Part shown: one piece after another, positions 20,702 to 33,400 of the stretch
Layout: every line of letters starts with the position of its first letter
How positions within the stretch are numbered: the first letter of the stretch is position 1
Assembly: GCA_021234155.1 (NCBI GenBank)
Contig: JAJEKV010000004.1
Location: 23,655,122 to 23,719,121 of the forward strand
From: Isoetes taiwanensis
Taxonomy: Eukaryota; Streptophyta; Lycopodiopsida; Isoetales; Isoetaceae
Length of the DNA stretch: 64,000 nucleotides
Reading direction: 5' to 3'
Made by a program: the position numbers and the translations under genes
Notes under the pieces: model-generated
What the model saw: only the letters and a program-made list of their open reading frames with translations
Databases searched by the model: none
What the model was told of the DNA's origin: nothing

Positions 20702-23429
20702 TTTAGTACAGATTAGTGGCTCGTTTAGGCATAAGAAATGCAAGAGGGTCAGCCTTATAGGTGAACCCTTTGTAAATTATCAATGTTCTTTATGTGCTGT
20801 TATTTCGAAAGAGAGGGATTTTTACATGAGAGTGCATAGACAGACCGATGACAAGGTAGCGAGGGGATTTAGAACCACAAAGTTATGTATTAGATCAGAT
20901 TACCTGAATGCAATTGAGATCAAGAAAATGGCCGAGCTGCAGTTCATGAGATAAGAAAGTTACATAAGGAATTAATGTTCTCCAAAATGAGAGTTACTGC
21001 ATTGTCCATGAAAGAAAGGTCGCTAAGGGGAGTCTGGCGGAGTCAATGAACAGAAAAGATGTCAGCAGATTCTGCCAGGACATAGTGGAGGCACATCGGC
21101 AAGGAAAATTTAGTGGAAAACCAGCTCTTTGGGATTTTCTGAGGGACATAGCTCAAAACATAATCAGACTAGGCCATAAAAGAAGATATAGGGAAACCAC
21201 GAAGGCGTTGTTTGAAACAATTAAGATATGGGGAGGGAGAAGAATGCACAATTTTCTTTCTCTCAATTTTGCGTGTCCCAGTATGTCCACCACTATGCGC
21301 CTCCACACGAGAAATCTTCTTTACAAGGTCGATCTTAGGGAAGAAACATTCAAGCATCTTGCTCAGGTCTACACTCGACACATGCAATGCCAAAGACTTG
21401 GATTTGGGGAGTTCCAAAGAATTGTGGCGAACGAGACCGGTCATTAAGCCGGGCTGTCCGTTGGATTCCGAGAGATGACTGCTTGCTCGACTTTTGTGGA
21501 AAGAAAGAAGGGCATGCTTGCAATGGCACATTTGAGGTGTTAGTTGGCTCCGATGAAGAAGGCTACAACATAATTATCAATGCCTTCGAGGAGAATGTCA
21601 TTTCGCACTATGCAAGAGTTCTTATCGTGAATCCCTTGCATAGGAAGCTGCCCAGACTCGTCCTTGCCATTATTCTGACATGTAACAGATTTGATCACCT
21701 TGAGGTTAGACGTCAGTGGCAGCAAATCCAAGAGTTGTGGAATGAGCACTTGAGAATGGTTGTTGGCCCTCTAATCGGCCACAACTCGGATGGAGACTCG
21801 AGGAGAAGAGCGTGCATGTTTGCAGATTATACATCCAGGTCTGCACAAGAAAGCACATTCAAGGTTTCATGGGACGGTTGGCCACTAAGTGCTCGAGAAA
21901 TAAGGATGTTCATGGGCTGCATGACCAAGATTTGGTGCACAACGATAAGAAGCTTGTTAATCCCATGGATAGTGCCTCTAGAAGGTTGTACTTAGGGAAC
22001 GAGTTAGTGACTCTCAATGATATACACCATGTCTTTGAGTTATGCCAAGGGAAGCATGGGCTGCAACTTGGAGACATGAAGCACCAGGATAGGCAAAACT
22101 GGAGGGCTGCGCAACGCCTTGCCTCTAGAAAGATTCAGCAATGCTTGGACGAACTAAGCAATGGTTCTGCAGGCCCACCGATGCGGAATTTGGGCACCAA
22201 AGTTTATTTGGAAGTCGTGGCATCATATATTGACATCTTCCTCTCACCTACTTTGGACTTGAGGGCTCGGATTAAAGCTGCTGCAACAGTGTCCTTCTTC
22301 TTTAGGTGAGTTGGAATCCTGTTTGCTACTTTCAATTTGGTTTGATCTTTAAAACTTTTGGAGGCTCTGGTTGAAGAACCACAGCACGCATTCGTCGAGT
22401 AAGAACTTCATTAGTCGGGAAACCTTTATAGACGTACAATTGTCATGCCATTTTGCTGTGCTACTAATAAAGTATTTTAGTTCAGAATTTGGGCATTTAG
22501 AGTTGCCCTTACAGTGCACAGGATCGGACGTATGTGAGAACTTCTTCTCTAAAGTCGGTGGCATGGTGCGTAACGAAAGAGCCTATGACGGGGCAGACTT
22601 ATTGGAGAGTGCCTCTGCTCTCAATCATATTTCCGAGTTTCAAGCTGCCACTACCCTCTTGTTTCATGCAGCACATGCTAAGCAAGAGCACATTTGGCAA
22701 GAGTTAGAAAAGAAGGTAGATACCAATGGGGATTTGCTGACCTGTAACCTTGCAGATTACAGTAGCGTGGATACGGATGACAAGATTATTGAGGCCTTAA
22801 AAGAAGGGCTTGCTGCTGCACAAGCATTGTGTACAAGCGTTGGCATTACAATTGAGGACAGTGATGGCTGGTTTAGTGAGTCATGAAAGGTCGAGGATTG
22901 GTTTCAAAGTAGTCATGTGGTAGACCTGAGCTCTACCACATTGGGAGATGAGACCGATGCCATGGAAGAGAATATGGAGATTGAAGGTGAAGATCCAAGA
23001 AGCGAGGTAGTTAGTGAGGATGATGTGGCCAGGTCTGAATTACGACATGTGTTTGACGAAATGTTAGATGAATGTGAAAGGAGAAAGCCATCTCATGTGT
23101 CTTGGCATGTTGTTATGGAAGGTAAGAAAATCTTTAAGTCAACTATAGTGAGCCATTTGAATGGGAATCCGTGGCTATCAAAGGACAGGCTGACGAGGGT
23201 TAAGGCTATGGTATATTCTATTGAAGAAAGTAATGTTGATGCACAAACTCTGCTCGGCATTGGGACAGATTGTGCAGTGTACTTCGAAGAACCAGTAGAA
23301 TCCATGGTGGCACCACAAACCAGACAAGCTTCAGCGAGAAAAAGGAACAAATCTGTAAGCAGAAGGTCTAGGGAGTGCATAAGGTTCAGGCAGATATTTG
23401 TCAAGTACTTTGTCAATGATCATTTATGA
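20383..23429 (+). pseudogene. DDE-transposase-like gene, decayed
   Basis: A plus-strand gene with several exons. An early leucine-heptad exon ends at a GTGAGT donor (20461) with ALQARVAKLHQVT. The next part (20583-20954) has GTHWYCEPALQHTF and a Cys-rich QCSLCAVISKERDF. Middle frames (21046-21447 and 21387-21995) contain VLIVNPLHRKLPRLVL and GHNSDGDSRRRACMF; the D of SDGD may be a catalytic acid. A frame change occurs near 21900. A clear 58-bp GT-AG intron (22306-22363) leads into LWLKNHSTHSSSKNF, then CTGSDVCENFFSKVGGM, whose E could be the last catalytic acid. A stop at 22884 separates an acidic C-terminal frame (22917-23429). The architecture resembles large DDE-type families with a GHxSDGD motif and a late CExxF motif; exact family unknown. 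Confidence 0.6.
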
Positions 23430-24099
23430 TTAAAGCTACCATTTCAACAGTTTAAGTTTAAGAGCAGTTTTCTGCTTTGTATAAATCTCGAGCATGTTCT
23501 ATTTGCTTTGCTTTACTTAATGCATTCCATGTAGAAACTGTGATCTTGTTTAAACTTTACTTTGAATGCAATAAAGAATGCCTACTGGTTACTTGTGGAA
23601 CTAGTTAGTTAGGTATGATTTCTGCCTTTCTGATTTCATTGCTCGATGATTCATTTCTGCAGCATTTACAGAAGCAAAATAAAATGCTTCTAAAACAGCA
23701 GTAGCTGTTACCCTACACTCTATTTTTAAGGGCATGACGTAAAGATTTCAGACATAATCAAAATCATATTTTGAAAACAACAAAACAATTTCGGTTGAGA
23801 ACATTACATAAAAGAAACATATTAAGAGACAGAAACTAAAACACAAGAACAATATCTGAAAACGCGTCATATTCATATTATAATAGGATACTTTACAAAA
23901 AGGAAGGTTCACACCTGCGCATGGCAGTTTTCATGGCCATTTACAAAACAAAGCAGTCTAAATATTTAGATCAGGAGCTTTACAAAACAAGTTAGGGAGA
24001 TTTCGTATTTACTGTCAAGAGCTGGCAAAACAAAAAACCTAAGCTATTATGAACGTCCAGGAGGCATAACTAACGGAGGTGAGAATAACGGAGGTCGCT
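23430..24099. other. Convergent intergenic region
   Basis: AT-rich DNA between the transposase-like gene and the convergent 101-codon frame. AATAAAG near 23570 could be the plus-strand poly(A) signal. No inverted repeats that would define a transposon end were found. Confidence 0.5.
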
Positions 24100-24405
24100 T
24101 TACCAACTGCCCGGAGGTGGCATCCTAATAAGCACATAGAGATCGTTCCCTCTGGCACGGATTTTCATCTCCAAAAGCCGCTCATCTGCAAGAGTCACTC
24201 GATCAACCCACTGCTGAACTTTTTCAGTGATATGAGCTCCGTGATCTTGCATGTGTACCACTTCCAGGGACGAAAATTTCGCCACAACTTTCAGCTTCGT
24301 GCCATTGGGCTCTTCCGCGGCCTCGGGCGCGGCCTCTTCCTTGGGTGGGGTAGAGCCCATAGATTCTTCAGTGGGCCTCCTGGCGGTGGTCTTAATCCGC
24401 GCCAT
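24100..24405 (-). CDS. 101-aa ORF with histone-H3-like N-terminus
   Basis: The minus-strand frame begins MARIKTTARRPTEESMG and ends RMPPPGSW. The first ten residues resemble the histone H3 tail (ARTKQTARKS), with the spacing of R2, K4 and R8 kept. What follows is not a histone fold: an acidic, alanine-rich linker (PPKEEAAPEAAEEPNG), then a segment with VVAKFSSLEVVHMQDHGAHITEK and WVDRVTLADERLLEMKIR that could be helical. Plant retroelement Gag proteins sometimes begin MARTK, so it may be transposon-encoded. It is convergent with the transposase-like gene and could be part of the same element. The initiator ATG is the first in frame; expression is not shown. Confidence 0.45.
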   Translation of the reverse strand: MARIKTTARRPTEESMGSTPPKEEAAPEAAEEPNGTKLKVVAKFSSLEVVHMQDHGAHITEKVQQWVDRVTLADERLLEMKIRARGNDLYVLIRMPPPGSW

Positions 24406-24839
24406 TGTCGGAATAGGGAGAGGAATAGGCGGAGAAGGAGGATCGGGTTATGGCTTGGCGGAGAAGGAGGATCGGATCGGGTTATGGCGTTGGAGGGAAT
24501 AAGAAGAGCTCGGATCGGGTTATGCCATTGGCGGTAACTGCATGGCAAAATTCACCATAATGACGTCCTTAAAAGGCGTGCCCGAAAATCCGTAACAATA
24601 ATTAATTTAAAGTCATTATTCAATAATCAATTTCGTTATGATGTCATCCTAAAATCGATTTAATTAAAATATATAAAATATATACTTCCCTATGTATTCC
24701 AGGCGTATTTCTTTTTCTTATTTTTTGGAGTGACCATTGAACTAAAATGGCGCCAGGAAGTGGACGTAAATATAAGGTTAAGGGTAGGGCAAGAAGTGCT
24801 TAGACTGGGTGTAAAAGTATGGAATTGGGTATGATTCTT
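24406..24839. other. Upstream of 101-aa ORF
   Basis: GA/GGA-rich 5' flank (24406-24540), then AT-rich sequence with TATATAAAATATATAC near 24670. No gene recognised. Confidence 0.4.
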
Positions 24840-24960
24840 CGACAATATGGGACCGTATACATAGGGGTTTCTAGGAGGGTCAGCTGTATACATAGGGGTT
24901 TCTCCTGACTTGATGCACGCACATGCCATATGCCCCTTATATAGAGGTGAACCCCCCGGG
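24840..24960. mobile_element. Right end of a MITE-related element
   Basis: The last 40 bases (24922-24960, ATGCCATATGCCCC...GTGAACCCCCCGGG) match the right end of the MITE at 9489-9713. Two copies of GTATACATAGGGGTTTCT occur at 24854 and 24885. The end falls exactly where the 4.42-kb array begins (24961). No matching left end was found upstream, so the element is either larger or truncated. Confidence 0.55.
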
Positions 24961-25499
24961 ATAATACCAAACTGCGGAAATCTTACTACTAGCATTCAAC
25001 TCAGTTTACTATGATAGACAAGGAATAGGCAATTTGATATAAATGTGTTCCCAAGATGCAGAGGTCATTTTTTGGGTGACGTTTTGAGAACCTTTTTTAC
25101 TATGATAAGCATAGAATGAAGTGCAAACGACATCGAAACCCTTCTTACTAGAATAAGTATAGCATAGAATAAATTGCAGTGGCGCATACATAGTAATGTT
25201 TCATTTCTTTTTGAAGATCTTGAAATCTATGAGCGTATTGCAATGCATCTTTTCCAAATTTTAGAAGATTTCAAATATCATCTACGAGACATGGGAGCAT
25301 GTTGGAAAGTGATGAAGCAACCGCATTAGGTAGAACAGGTGTGCTAATGACTAAATTTGTTATTCTTATTTCCAATAATATCTGCATGAAATTGACATGA
25401 TTAACATTAGGGTCTGAGAGCATTGGTTCAGGAATATCCTTGCCTCGGATCTATATCCTTTGCATTGGCTCTATATCCAAGAATGTAGAAGGTAGATGG

Positions 25500-26035
25500 A
25501 CTGATCCATTGTCCCATGAGGAGGCCAAACTTGACCTATGAGACGTACACATGCAAAGCATACACAAAGCGAGATAAAACCACACCAAGAAGACAAATGC
25601 TACTATATAATGTGCCCCTACTACCATGGGATGAAAAACCCCACATGGGAGGAAAACCCCGGTAGTAGGCTCTCGGATCCCTTTGTCCCGTAAGGGATTC
25701 TCGGCGGTAGAGACTTGCAAAATGTAGGATGCGAGACGCGGCAACCATTGGCGATGCCAAGAATTGATGCTGGTGGTGCCTTGAGCATCTAAGATCAGCA
25801 TGTGTTGCTCGGATATGCGTATATGCCGGACACTCTTGCAGAGCATGGTGCTCATCCTCTACTGTCCGCATGTGGCAACACTGGTATATTCTCTCATGTC
25901 GGGGGATTCTCTGCCCTCCATCTGTAGTCCAACGACCTGTTTGAATTCTGAGATGATGGGACCCCGTCCTCACGGAGGCAATAGCTCTCCGTTTCTTCAT
26001 AGATATATGCGCTGCATCCCCAAGAGACTCAAGTG
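25500..26035 (-). pseudogene. LINE C-terminal zinc-domain scrap (unit 1)
   Basis: Minus-strand frame 26000-25536 reads SHHLRIQTGRWTTDGGQR, then YQCCHMRTVEDEHHALQECP and YTHIRATHADL. This fits the Cys-Cys-His-Cys end region of certain LINE ORF2 proteins. The scrap is embedded in the 4.42-kb unit and repeated at 29936-30440 and 34354-34865. Confidence 0.7.
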
Positions 26036-29000
26036 ATGTTAGTCCGTTGTAGAAATGTCGATGCTCCTTATAATCGAAAGATCTCAGAAGCTCATGGCCG
26101 GGAGCATTACTACCTTTATAATGTCAGATCTTTAGGAGACCAATCTGACTTAGGAGCAATTACAGCTTGTTAAATCAGACTCCTTAAGACACCTCAGAGT
26201 TAGACACCCAATTTCAAGTGGCGGAGATCTGCTGAACATTATGCAGTGAACATCAAGTTGCATGGGCCATATAAGCACTAATAAATGTGTACCATTACCA
26301 TCTCAAGCACAACCTTGCAACAAATCTTGTACCTCAGTCAAAGCAAGCCTGCTAACCAGATCAATCATCAATGGTTATAAATATTTCACTAAATGGGAAA
26401 AAAGGAATGGACGAGGTTGAAAATAGCAAGGTCAATTGTCTAATTTCCTGAGCTTTCTCAACCCTCGACCGATGTATATCAGAAGATTAACCCAAGATAT
26501 CGAGGGGGAATTGAAGGTATGACCAGAGCATACTTGGCAAACATAGGGTTGATAGCTTCTTTTCCTGGGATTTTTGAATTTTCTAAGGGTACATACATAA
26601 ATTAACATATCTAATACTCAGAATTTAATTTATGCGTGACACAGGCTAGAATTCCACCAAACCTTATATAAGGCTGCCAAAAATACAAATCAAATCTATT
26701 CACAGGTATATAGAAATATTGTTGAGCAACCTTTTGTAAAGAACATGCGTAGTATGATCTCAAAGCACAAAAAAGTGTATGCGTCAATGTACTGGGGAAG
26801 TGTACCAATTAAGAATGTAGCATGCGAGGGGCATGAAAATAAAAATGACGTTACCAACTATATGGTTAGATTTAGTGTTTTGTATGTACTTTATTGGGGA
26901 GAAAAGAAACCGAATACATGTGCCTATGAGCAAAAAGGTGTACAAAAAATAGCAATGGATGTGGCTTGACCCAATAATGGGAAGTTTTAATTATTTTGAA
27001 GATGCTCCATTACCCTCTCCTAATCTTATTAGTTTTGATTCGGAGGTGAACGCCCCATTCACACTTGCTAAATTCTAGACTACATTTGGGTCATGTGTTG
27101 ATGTAAAATTTTGAAAGTTTGGATTTTTTCTTCTTTTCTTCTTCCATGTGGTCAAGAACACTTTGTGCTTTGCTAATTTTAGAGATTTGGCCAAATTTTT
27201 GGATAACGCGGGCTTCTGGCAGAATAAAGTTAGATCTTGATTTGTTTCCCTCCGTATATGTAACTTCATGGTTTGGAGTGGAGTTCCAACTTTATTGTTG
27301 CAAGCTGTCAGTAGTGTTGCTCAGCTAAGAGAACATGATAATACCAAAGTGTGAAAATCTTACTACTAGCATTCAACTCAGTTTACTATGATAGACAAGG
27401 AATAGGCAATTTGATATAAATGTGTTCCCAAGATGCAGAGGTCATCTTTTGTGTGACATTTCGAGAACCTTTTTTACTATTATAAGTATAGAATGAAATG
27501 CAAACGCCATCTTTTGTGACACTTTGCTACAATAAGTATAGTATAGAACCTCTTCATCATCAATAGGTTCGTTGGCTTTATTTCTCTAAATTCTTCCAAA
27601 TCTTTAACAGTGCTCTGCAGATCTTGCTCATTGCTACCAATAACTCCCAACTTTAGACTAGTTACAACTTATAATATCTCGACTATTAAGTCTATCTTGG
27701 GGTGCCCTATATTGTGGAGGACTGTAAATCTTTCTAGAAACTATGGTTGAATTTGAGTTTGATAGTTCTACAAGGGACACAAAGCATGATCTTGGAAGTT
27801 TATTGGTACCATCTATCTTATTGATGGCAAAGAAGTCGCAAACCAACGTCATTGTGTACTAGGAAATCGTAGAGTAAGCTTTCACCCCCTTTTGCCTTTT
27901 TGATCCAAAATGGCAATTTCCAACTTGTTGCAACTTATTGCACATAAAAAAGTAAGTATAATTAAACATTGAAAAACAAGAACAAAGGCTTTCCTTAAGA
28001 TGAGGCTGAATGTAAATACCCGTGCATCTAGCTCCATAAGGGTTTTCATTGAATGCATCCCCAAGAGACCGAAGTGATGTTAGCCTGTTGTAGAAATGTT
28101 GATGTAATCGAAAGATATGTAAGCTCACTGCTGGGGAGCCTTACTAGCTTCATAATGTCAGATCTTTAAGAGACCAATCTGACTTAGGAGCAATTGCAAC
28201 TTGTTACATCAGACTCCTTAAGACACCTTAGAGTTAGACACCCAATTTCAAGTGGTGGAGATCTATTGAACATTATGCAATGAACATCAAGTTGAATGGG
28301 CCATATAAGCACTAATAAATGTGTACCATTACCATCTCAAGCACAACCTTGCAACAAATCTTGTACCTCAGTCAACGCAAGCCTGCTAACCAGATCAATC
28401 ATCAGTGGTTATAAATATTTCACTAAATGGGAAAAAAGGAATGGTCGAGGTTGAAAATAGCAAGGTCAATTGTCTAATTTCCTGAATTTTCTCAACCCTC
28501 AATCAATGTATATCAGAAGATTAACCCAAGATATCGAGGGGGAATTGAAGGTATGACCAGAGAGCATACTCGGCAAACATAGGGTTGATAGCTTCTTTTT
28601 CGGGGATTTTTGAATTTTCTATGGGTACATGCATAAATTAACATATCTAATACTCAGAATTTAATTTATGCGTGACACATGCTAGAATTGCATCAAACCT
28701 TATATAAGGCTGCCAAAAATACAAATCAAATCTATTCACAGGCATATAGAAATATTGTTGAGCAACCTTTTGTAAAGAACATACGTAGTATGATCTCAAA
28801 GCACAAAAAGTGTATGCGACAATATACTGGGGAAGTGTACCAATTAAGAATGTAGCATGTGGGGGGCGTGAAAACAAAAATGACGTTACCAAATATATAT
28901 GGTTAGATTTTAGGATTTTGTATGTACTTTATTGGGGAGAAAAGAAACCGAATACATGTGCCTATGAGCAAAAAGGGTGTACAAAAAATAGCAATGGATG

Positions 29001-29935
29001 TGGCTTGACCCAATATTGGAAAATTTTAATTATTTTGAAGATGCTCCAGTACCCTCTCCTAATCTTATTAGTTTTGATTCGGAGGTGAACACCCCATTCA
29101 CACTTGCTAAATTTTAGACTACATTTGGGTCATATGTTGGATGTAAAATCTTGAAAGTTTGGATTTTTTCTTCTTTTCTTCTTCTGTGTGGTCAAGAACA
29201 TTTGTACTTCGCTAATTTTAGGCATTTGGCCAAATTTTTGGATAACGCGGGCTTCTGGCAGAATAAAGTTAGATCTTGATTTGTTTTCCTCCGTATATGC
29301 AACTTCATGGTTTGGAGTGGAGTTCCAACTTTATTGCTGCAAGCTGTCAGTAGTGTTGCTCAGCTAAACAGAGAACATGATAATACCAAACTGTGGAAAT
29401 CTTACTACTAGCATTCAACTCAGTTTACTATGATAGACAAGGAATAGGAAATTTGATATAAATGTGTTCCCAAGATGCAGAGGTCATCTTTTGGGTGACG
29501 TTTTGAGAACCTTTTTTACTATGATAAGTATAGAATGAAATGCAAACGACATCTTTTGTGACACTTTGGAAACCCGTCTTACTAGAATAAGTATAGCATA
29601 GAATAAATTGCAGTGGCGCATACATAGTAATGTTTCATTTCTTTTTGAAGATCTTGAAATCTATGAGCGTATTGCAATGCATCTTTTCCAAATTTTGGAA
29701 GATTTCAAATATCATCTACGAGACATGGGAGCATGTTGGAAAGTGATGAAGCAACCGCATTAGGTAGAACAGGTGTGCTAATGACTAAATTTGTTATTCT
29801 TATTTCCAATCATATCTGCACGAAATTGACATGATTAACGTTAGAATCTGAGAGCATTGGTTCAGGAATATCCTTGCCTCGGATCTATATCCTTTGCATT
29901 GGCTTTATATCCGCAATGTAGAAGGTAGATGGACT

Positions 29936-30440
29936 GATCCATTGTCCGCGGAGGCCAAACTTGACCTATGAGACGGTACATGCAGTACACAAAGCAGATA
30001 AAACCACACCAAGAAGACAAATGCTACTATATAATGTGCCCCTACTACTGGGATGAAAAAACCCCCACATGGGAGGAAAAACCCTGGTAGTAGGCTCTCA
30101 GATCCCTTGTCCTGTAAGGGATTCTCTGACGGTAGAGACTTGCAAAATGTAGGATGCGAGACGTGCAACCATTGGCGATGCCAGCAATTGATGCAGCGGT
30201 GCCACAGAGCATCTAAGATCAGCATGTGTTGCTCGGATATGCGATATGCGGACACTCTTTGCGAGCATGGTGCTCATCCCTCATTGTCCGCATGTGGCAA
30301 CACTTGTATATTCTCTCATGTCGGGGATTCTCTGCGCCTCCATCCGTAGTCCAACGACTGTTTGAATTTCGAGATGATGGGACCGCCCTCACGGAGGCAA
30401 TAGCTCTCCGATTTCTTCATAGATATATGCTTTTGCATCC
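29936..30440 (-). pseudogene. LINE zinc-domain scrap (unit 2), eroded
   Basis: Same segment as in units 1 and 3. From about 30240 onward many CAG/CTG positions are altered, which destroys the frame. The sister copy at 34516-34842 is still open. Confidence 0.65.
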
Positions 30441-33400
30441 CCAAGAGACTGAAGTGATGTTAGTCATTTGTAGAAATGTCGATGCTCCTTATAATCGAAA
30501 AGATCTCGTAAGCTCACTGGCCGGGGAGCATTACTACCTTTATAATGTCGATCTTTAGGAGACCAATCGACTTAGGAGCAATTACTGTTTTGTTAAATCG
30601 GACTCTTTAAGACACCTCGAGTTAGACACCCAATTTCAAGTGGCGGAGATCTGCTGAACATTATCAAAGTGAACATCAAGTTGCATGGGCCATATAAGCA
30701 CTAATAAATGTGTACCATTACCATCTCAAGCACAACCTTGCAACAAATCTTGTACCTCACCAAAGCAAGCTCGCTAACCGGATCAACCATCAACGGTTAT
30801 AAATATTTCAATTTGAATGGGAAAAAGGAATGACCGAGGTTGAAAATAGCAAGGTCAATTGTCTAATTTCCGAGCTTTCTCAACCCTCGACCGATGTATA
30901 TCGAAGATTAACCCAAGATATCGAGGGGGAATTGAAGGTATGACCGAGCATACTTGGCAAACATAGGGTTGATAGCTTCTTTTCCCCGGGATTTTTGAAT
31001 TTTCTAAGGGTACATACATAAATTAACATATCTAATACTCAGAATTTAATTTATGCGACACGTGCTAGAATTCCACCAAACCTTATATAAGGCTGCCAAA
31101 AATACAAATCAAATCTATTCACAGGTATATAGAAATATTGTTGAGCAACCTTTTGTAAAGAACATGCGTAGTATGATCTCAAAGCACAAAAAGTGTAAAA
31201 GGCCAATGTACTGGGGAAGTGTACCAATTAAGAATGTAGCATGCGAGGGGCATGAAAATAAAAATGACGTTACCAACTATATGGTTAGATTTAGTGTTTT
31301 GTATGTACTTTATTGGGGAGAAAAGAAACCGAATACATGTGCCTATGAGCAAAAAAGGTGTACAAAAAATAGCAATGGATGTGGCTTGACCCAATAATGG
31401 GAAGTTTTAATTATTTTGAAGATGCTCCATTACCCTCTCCTAATCTTATTAGTTTTGATTCGGAGGTGAACGCCCCATTCACACTTGCTAAATTCTAGAC
31501 TACATTTGGGTCATGTGTTGATGTAAAATTTTGAAAGTTTGGATTTTTTCTTCTTTTTCTTCTTCCATGTGATCAAGAACACTTTGTGCTTTGCTAATTT
31601 TAGAGATTTGGCCAAATTTTTGGATAACGCGGGCTTCTGGCAGAATAAAGTTAGACCTTGATTTGTTTCCCTCCGTATATGTAACTTCATGGTTTGGAGT
31701 GGAGTTCCAACTTTATTGTTGCAAGCTGTCAAGAGTGTTGCTTCGCCTAAGAGAACATGATAATACCAAAGTGTGAAAATCTTACTACTAGCATTCAACT
31801 CAGTTTACTATGATAGACAAGGAATAGGCAATTTGATATAAATGTGTTCCCAAGATGCAGAGGTCATCTTTTGTGTGACATTTCGAGAACCTTTTTTACT
31901 ATTATAAGTATAGAATGAAATGCAAACGACATCTTTTGTGACACTTTACTACAATAAGTATAGTATAGAACCTCTTCATCATCAATAGGTTCGTTGGCTT
32001 TATTTCTCTAAATTCTTCCAAATCTTTAACAGTGCTCTGCAGATCTTGCTCATTGCTACCAATAACTCCCAACTTTAGACTAGTTACAACTTATAATATC
32101 TCGACTATTAAGTCTATCTTGGGGTGCCCTATATTGTGGAGGATTGTAAATCTTTCTAGAAACTATGGTTGAATTTGAGTTTGATAGTTCTACAAGGGAC
32201 ACAAAGCATGATCTTAGAAGTTTATTGGTACCATCTATCTTATTGATGGCAAAGAAGTCGCAAACCAACGTCATTGTGTACTAGGAAATCGTAGAGTAAG
32301 CTTTCACCCCCTTTTGCCTTTTTGATCCAAAATGGCAATTTCCAACTTGCTGCAACTTATTGCACCGCAAAAAAGTAAGTATAATTAAACATTGAAAAAC
32401 AAGAACAAAGGCTTTCCTTAAGATGAGGCTGAATGTAAATACCCGTGCATCTAGCTCCATAAGGGTTTTCATTGAATGCATCCCCAAGAGACCGAAGTGA
32501 TGTTAGCCTGTTGTAGAAATGTTGATGTAATCGAAAGATATGTAAGCTCACTGCTGGGGAGCCTTACTAGCTTCATAATGTCAGATCTTTAAGAGACCAA
32601 TCTGACTTAGGAGCAATTGCAACTTGTTACATCAGACTCCTTAAGACACCTTAGAGTTAGACACCCAATTTCAAGTGGTGGAGATCTATTGAACATTATG
32701 CAATGAACATCAAGTTGAATGGGCCATATAAGCACTAATAAATGTGTACCATTACCATCTCAAGCACAACCTTGCAACAAATCTTGTACCTCAGTCAACG
32801 CAAGCCTGCTAACCAGATCAATCATCAGTGGTTATAAATATTTCACTAAATGGGAAAAAAGGAATGGTCGAGGTTGAAAATAGCAAGGTCAATTGTCTAA
32901 TTTCCTGAATTTTCTCAACCCTCAATCAATGTATATCGAAGATTAACCCAAGATATCGAGGGGAATTGAAGGTATGACCAGAGAGCATACTCGGCAAACA
33001 TAGGGTTGATAGCTTCTTTTTCGGGGATTTTTGAATTTTCTATGGGTACATGCATAAATTAACATATCTAATACTCAGAATTTAATTTATGCGTGACACA
33101 TGCTAGAATTGCATCAAACCTTATATAAGGCTGCCAAAAATACAAATCAAATCTATTCACAGGCATATAGAAATATTGTTGAGCAACCTTTTGTAAAGAA
33201 CATACGTAGTATGATCTCAAAGCACAAAAAGTGTATGCGACAATATACTGGGGAAGTGTACCAATTAAGAATGTAGCATGTGGGGGGCGTGAAAACAAAA
33301 ATGACGTTACCAAATATATATGGTTAGATTTTAGGATTTTGTATGTACTTTATTGGGGAGAAAAGAAACCGAATACATGTGCCTATGAGCAAAAAGGGTG

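Noticed and set aside
24100-24405. A histone H3 gene
   Set aside because: Only the first ten residues resemble H3; the histone fold is absent and the length is wrong.
29936-31200. Natural mutational decay by methylated-cytosine deamination
   Set aside because: The changes hit the middle base of CAG/CTG and are mostly deletions or A/T to G/C; deamination would give C to T.
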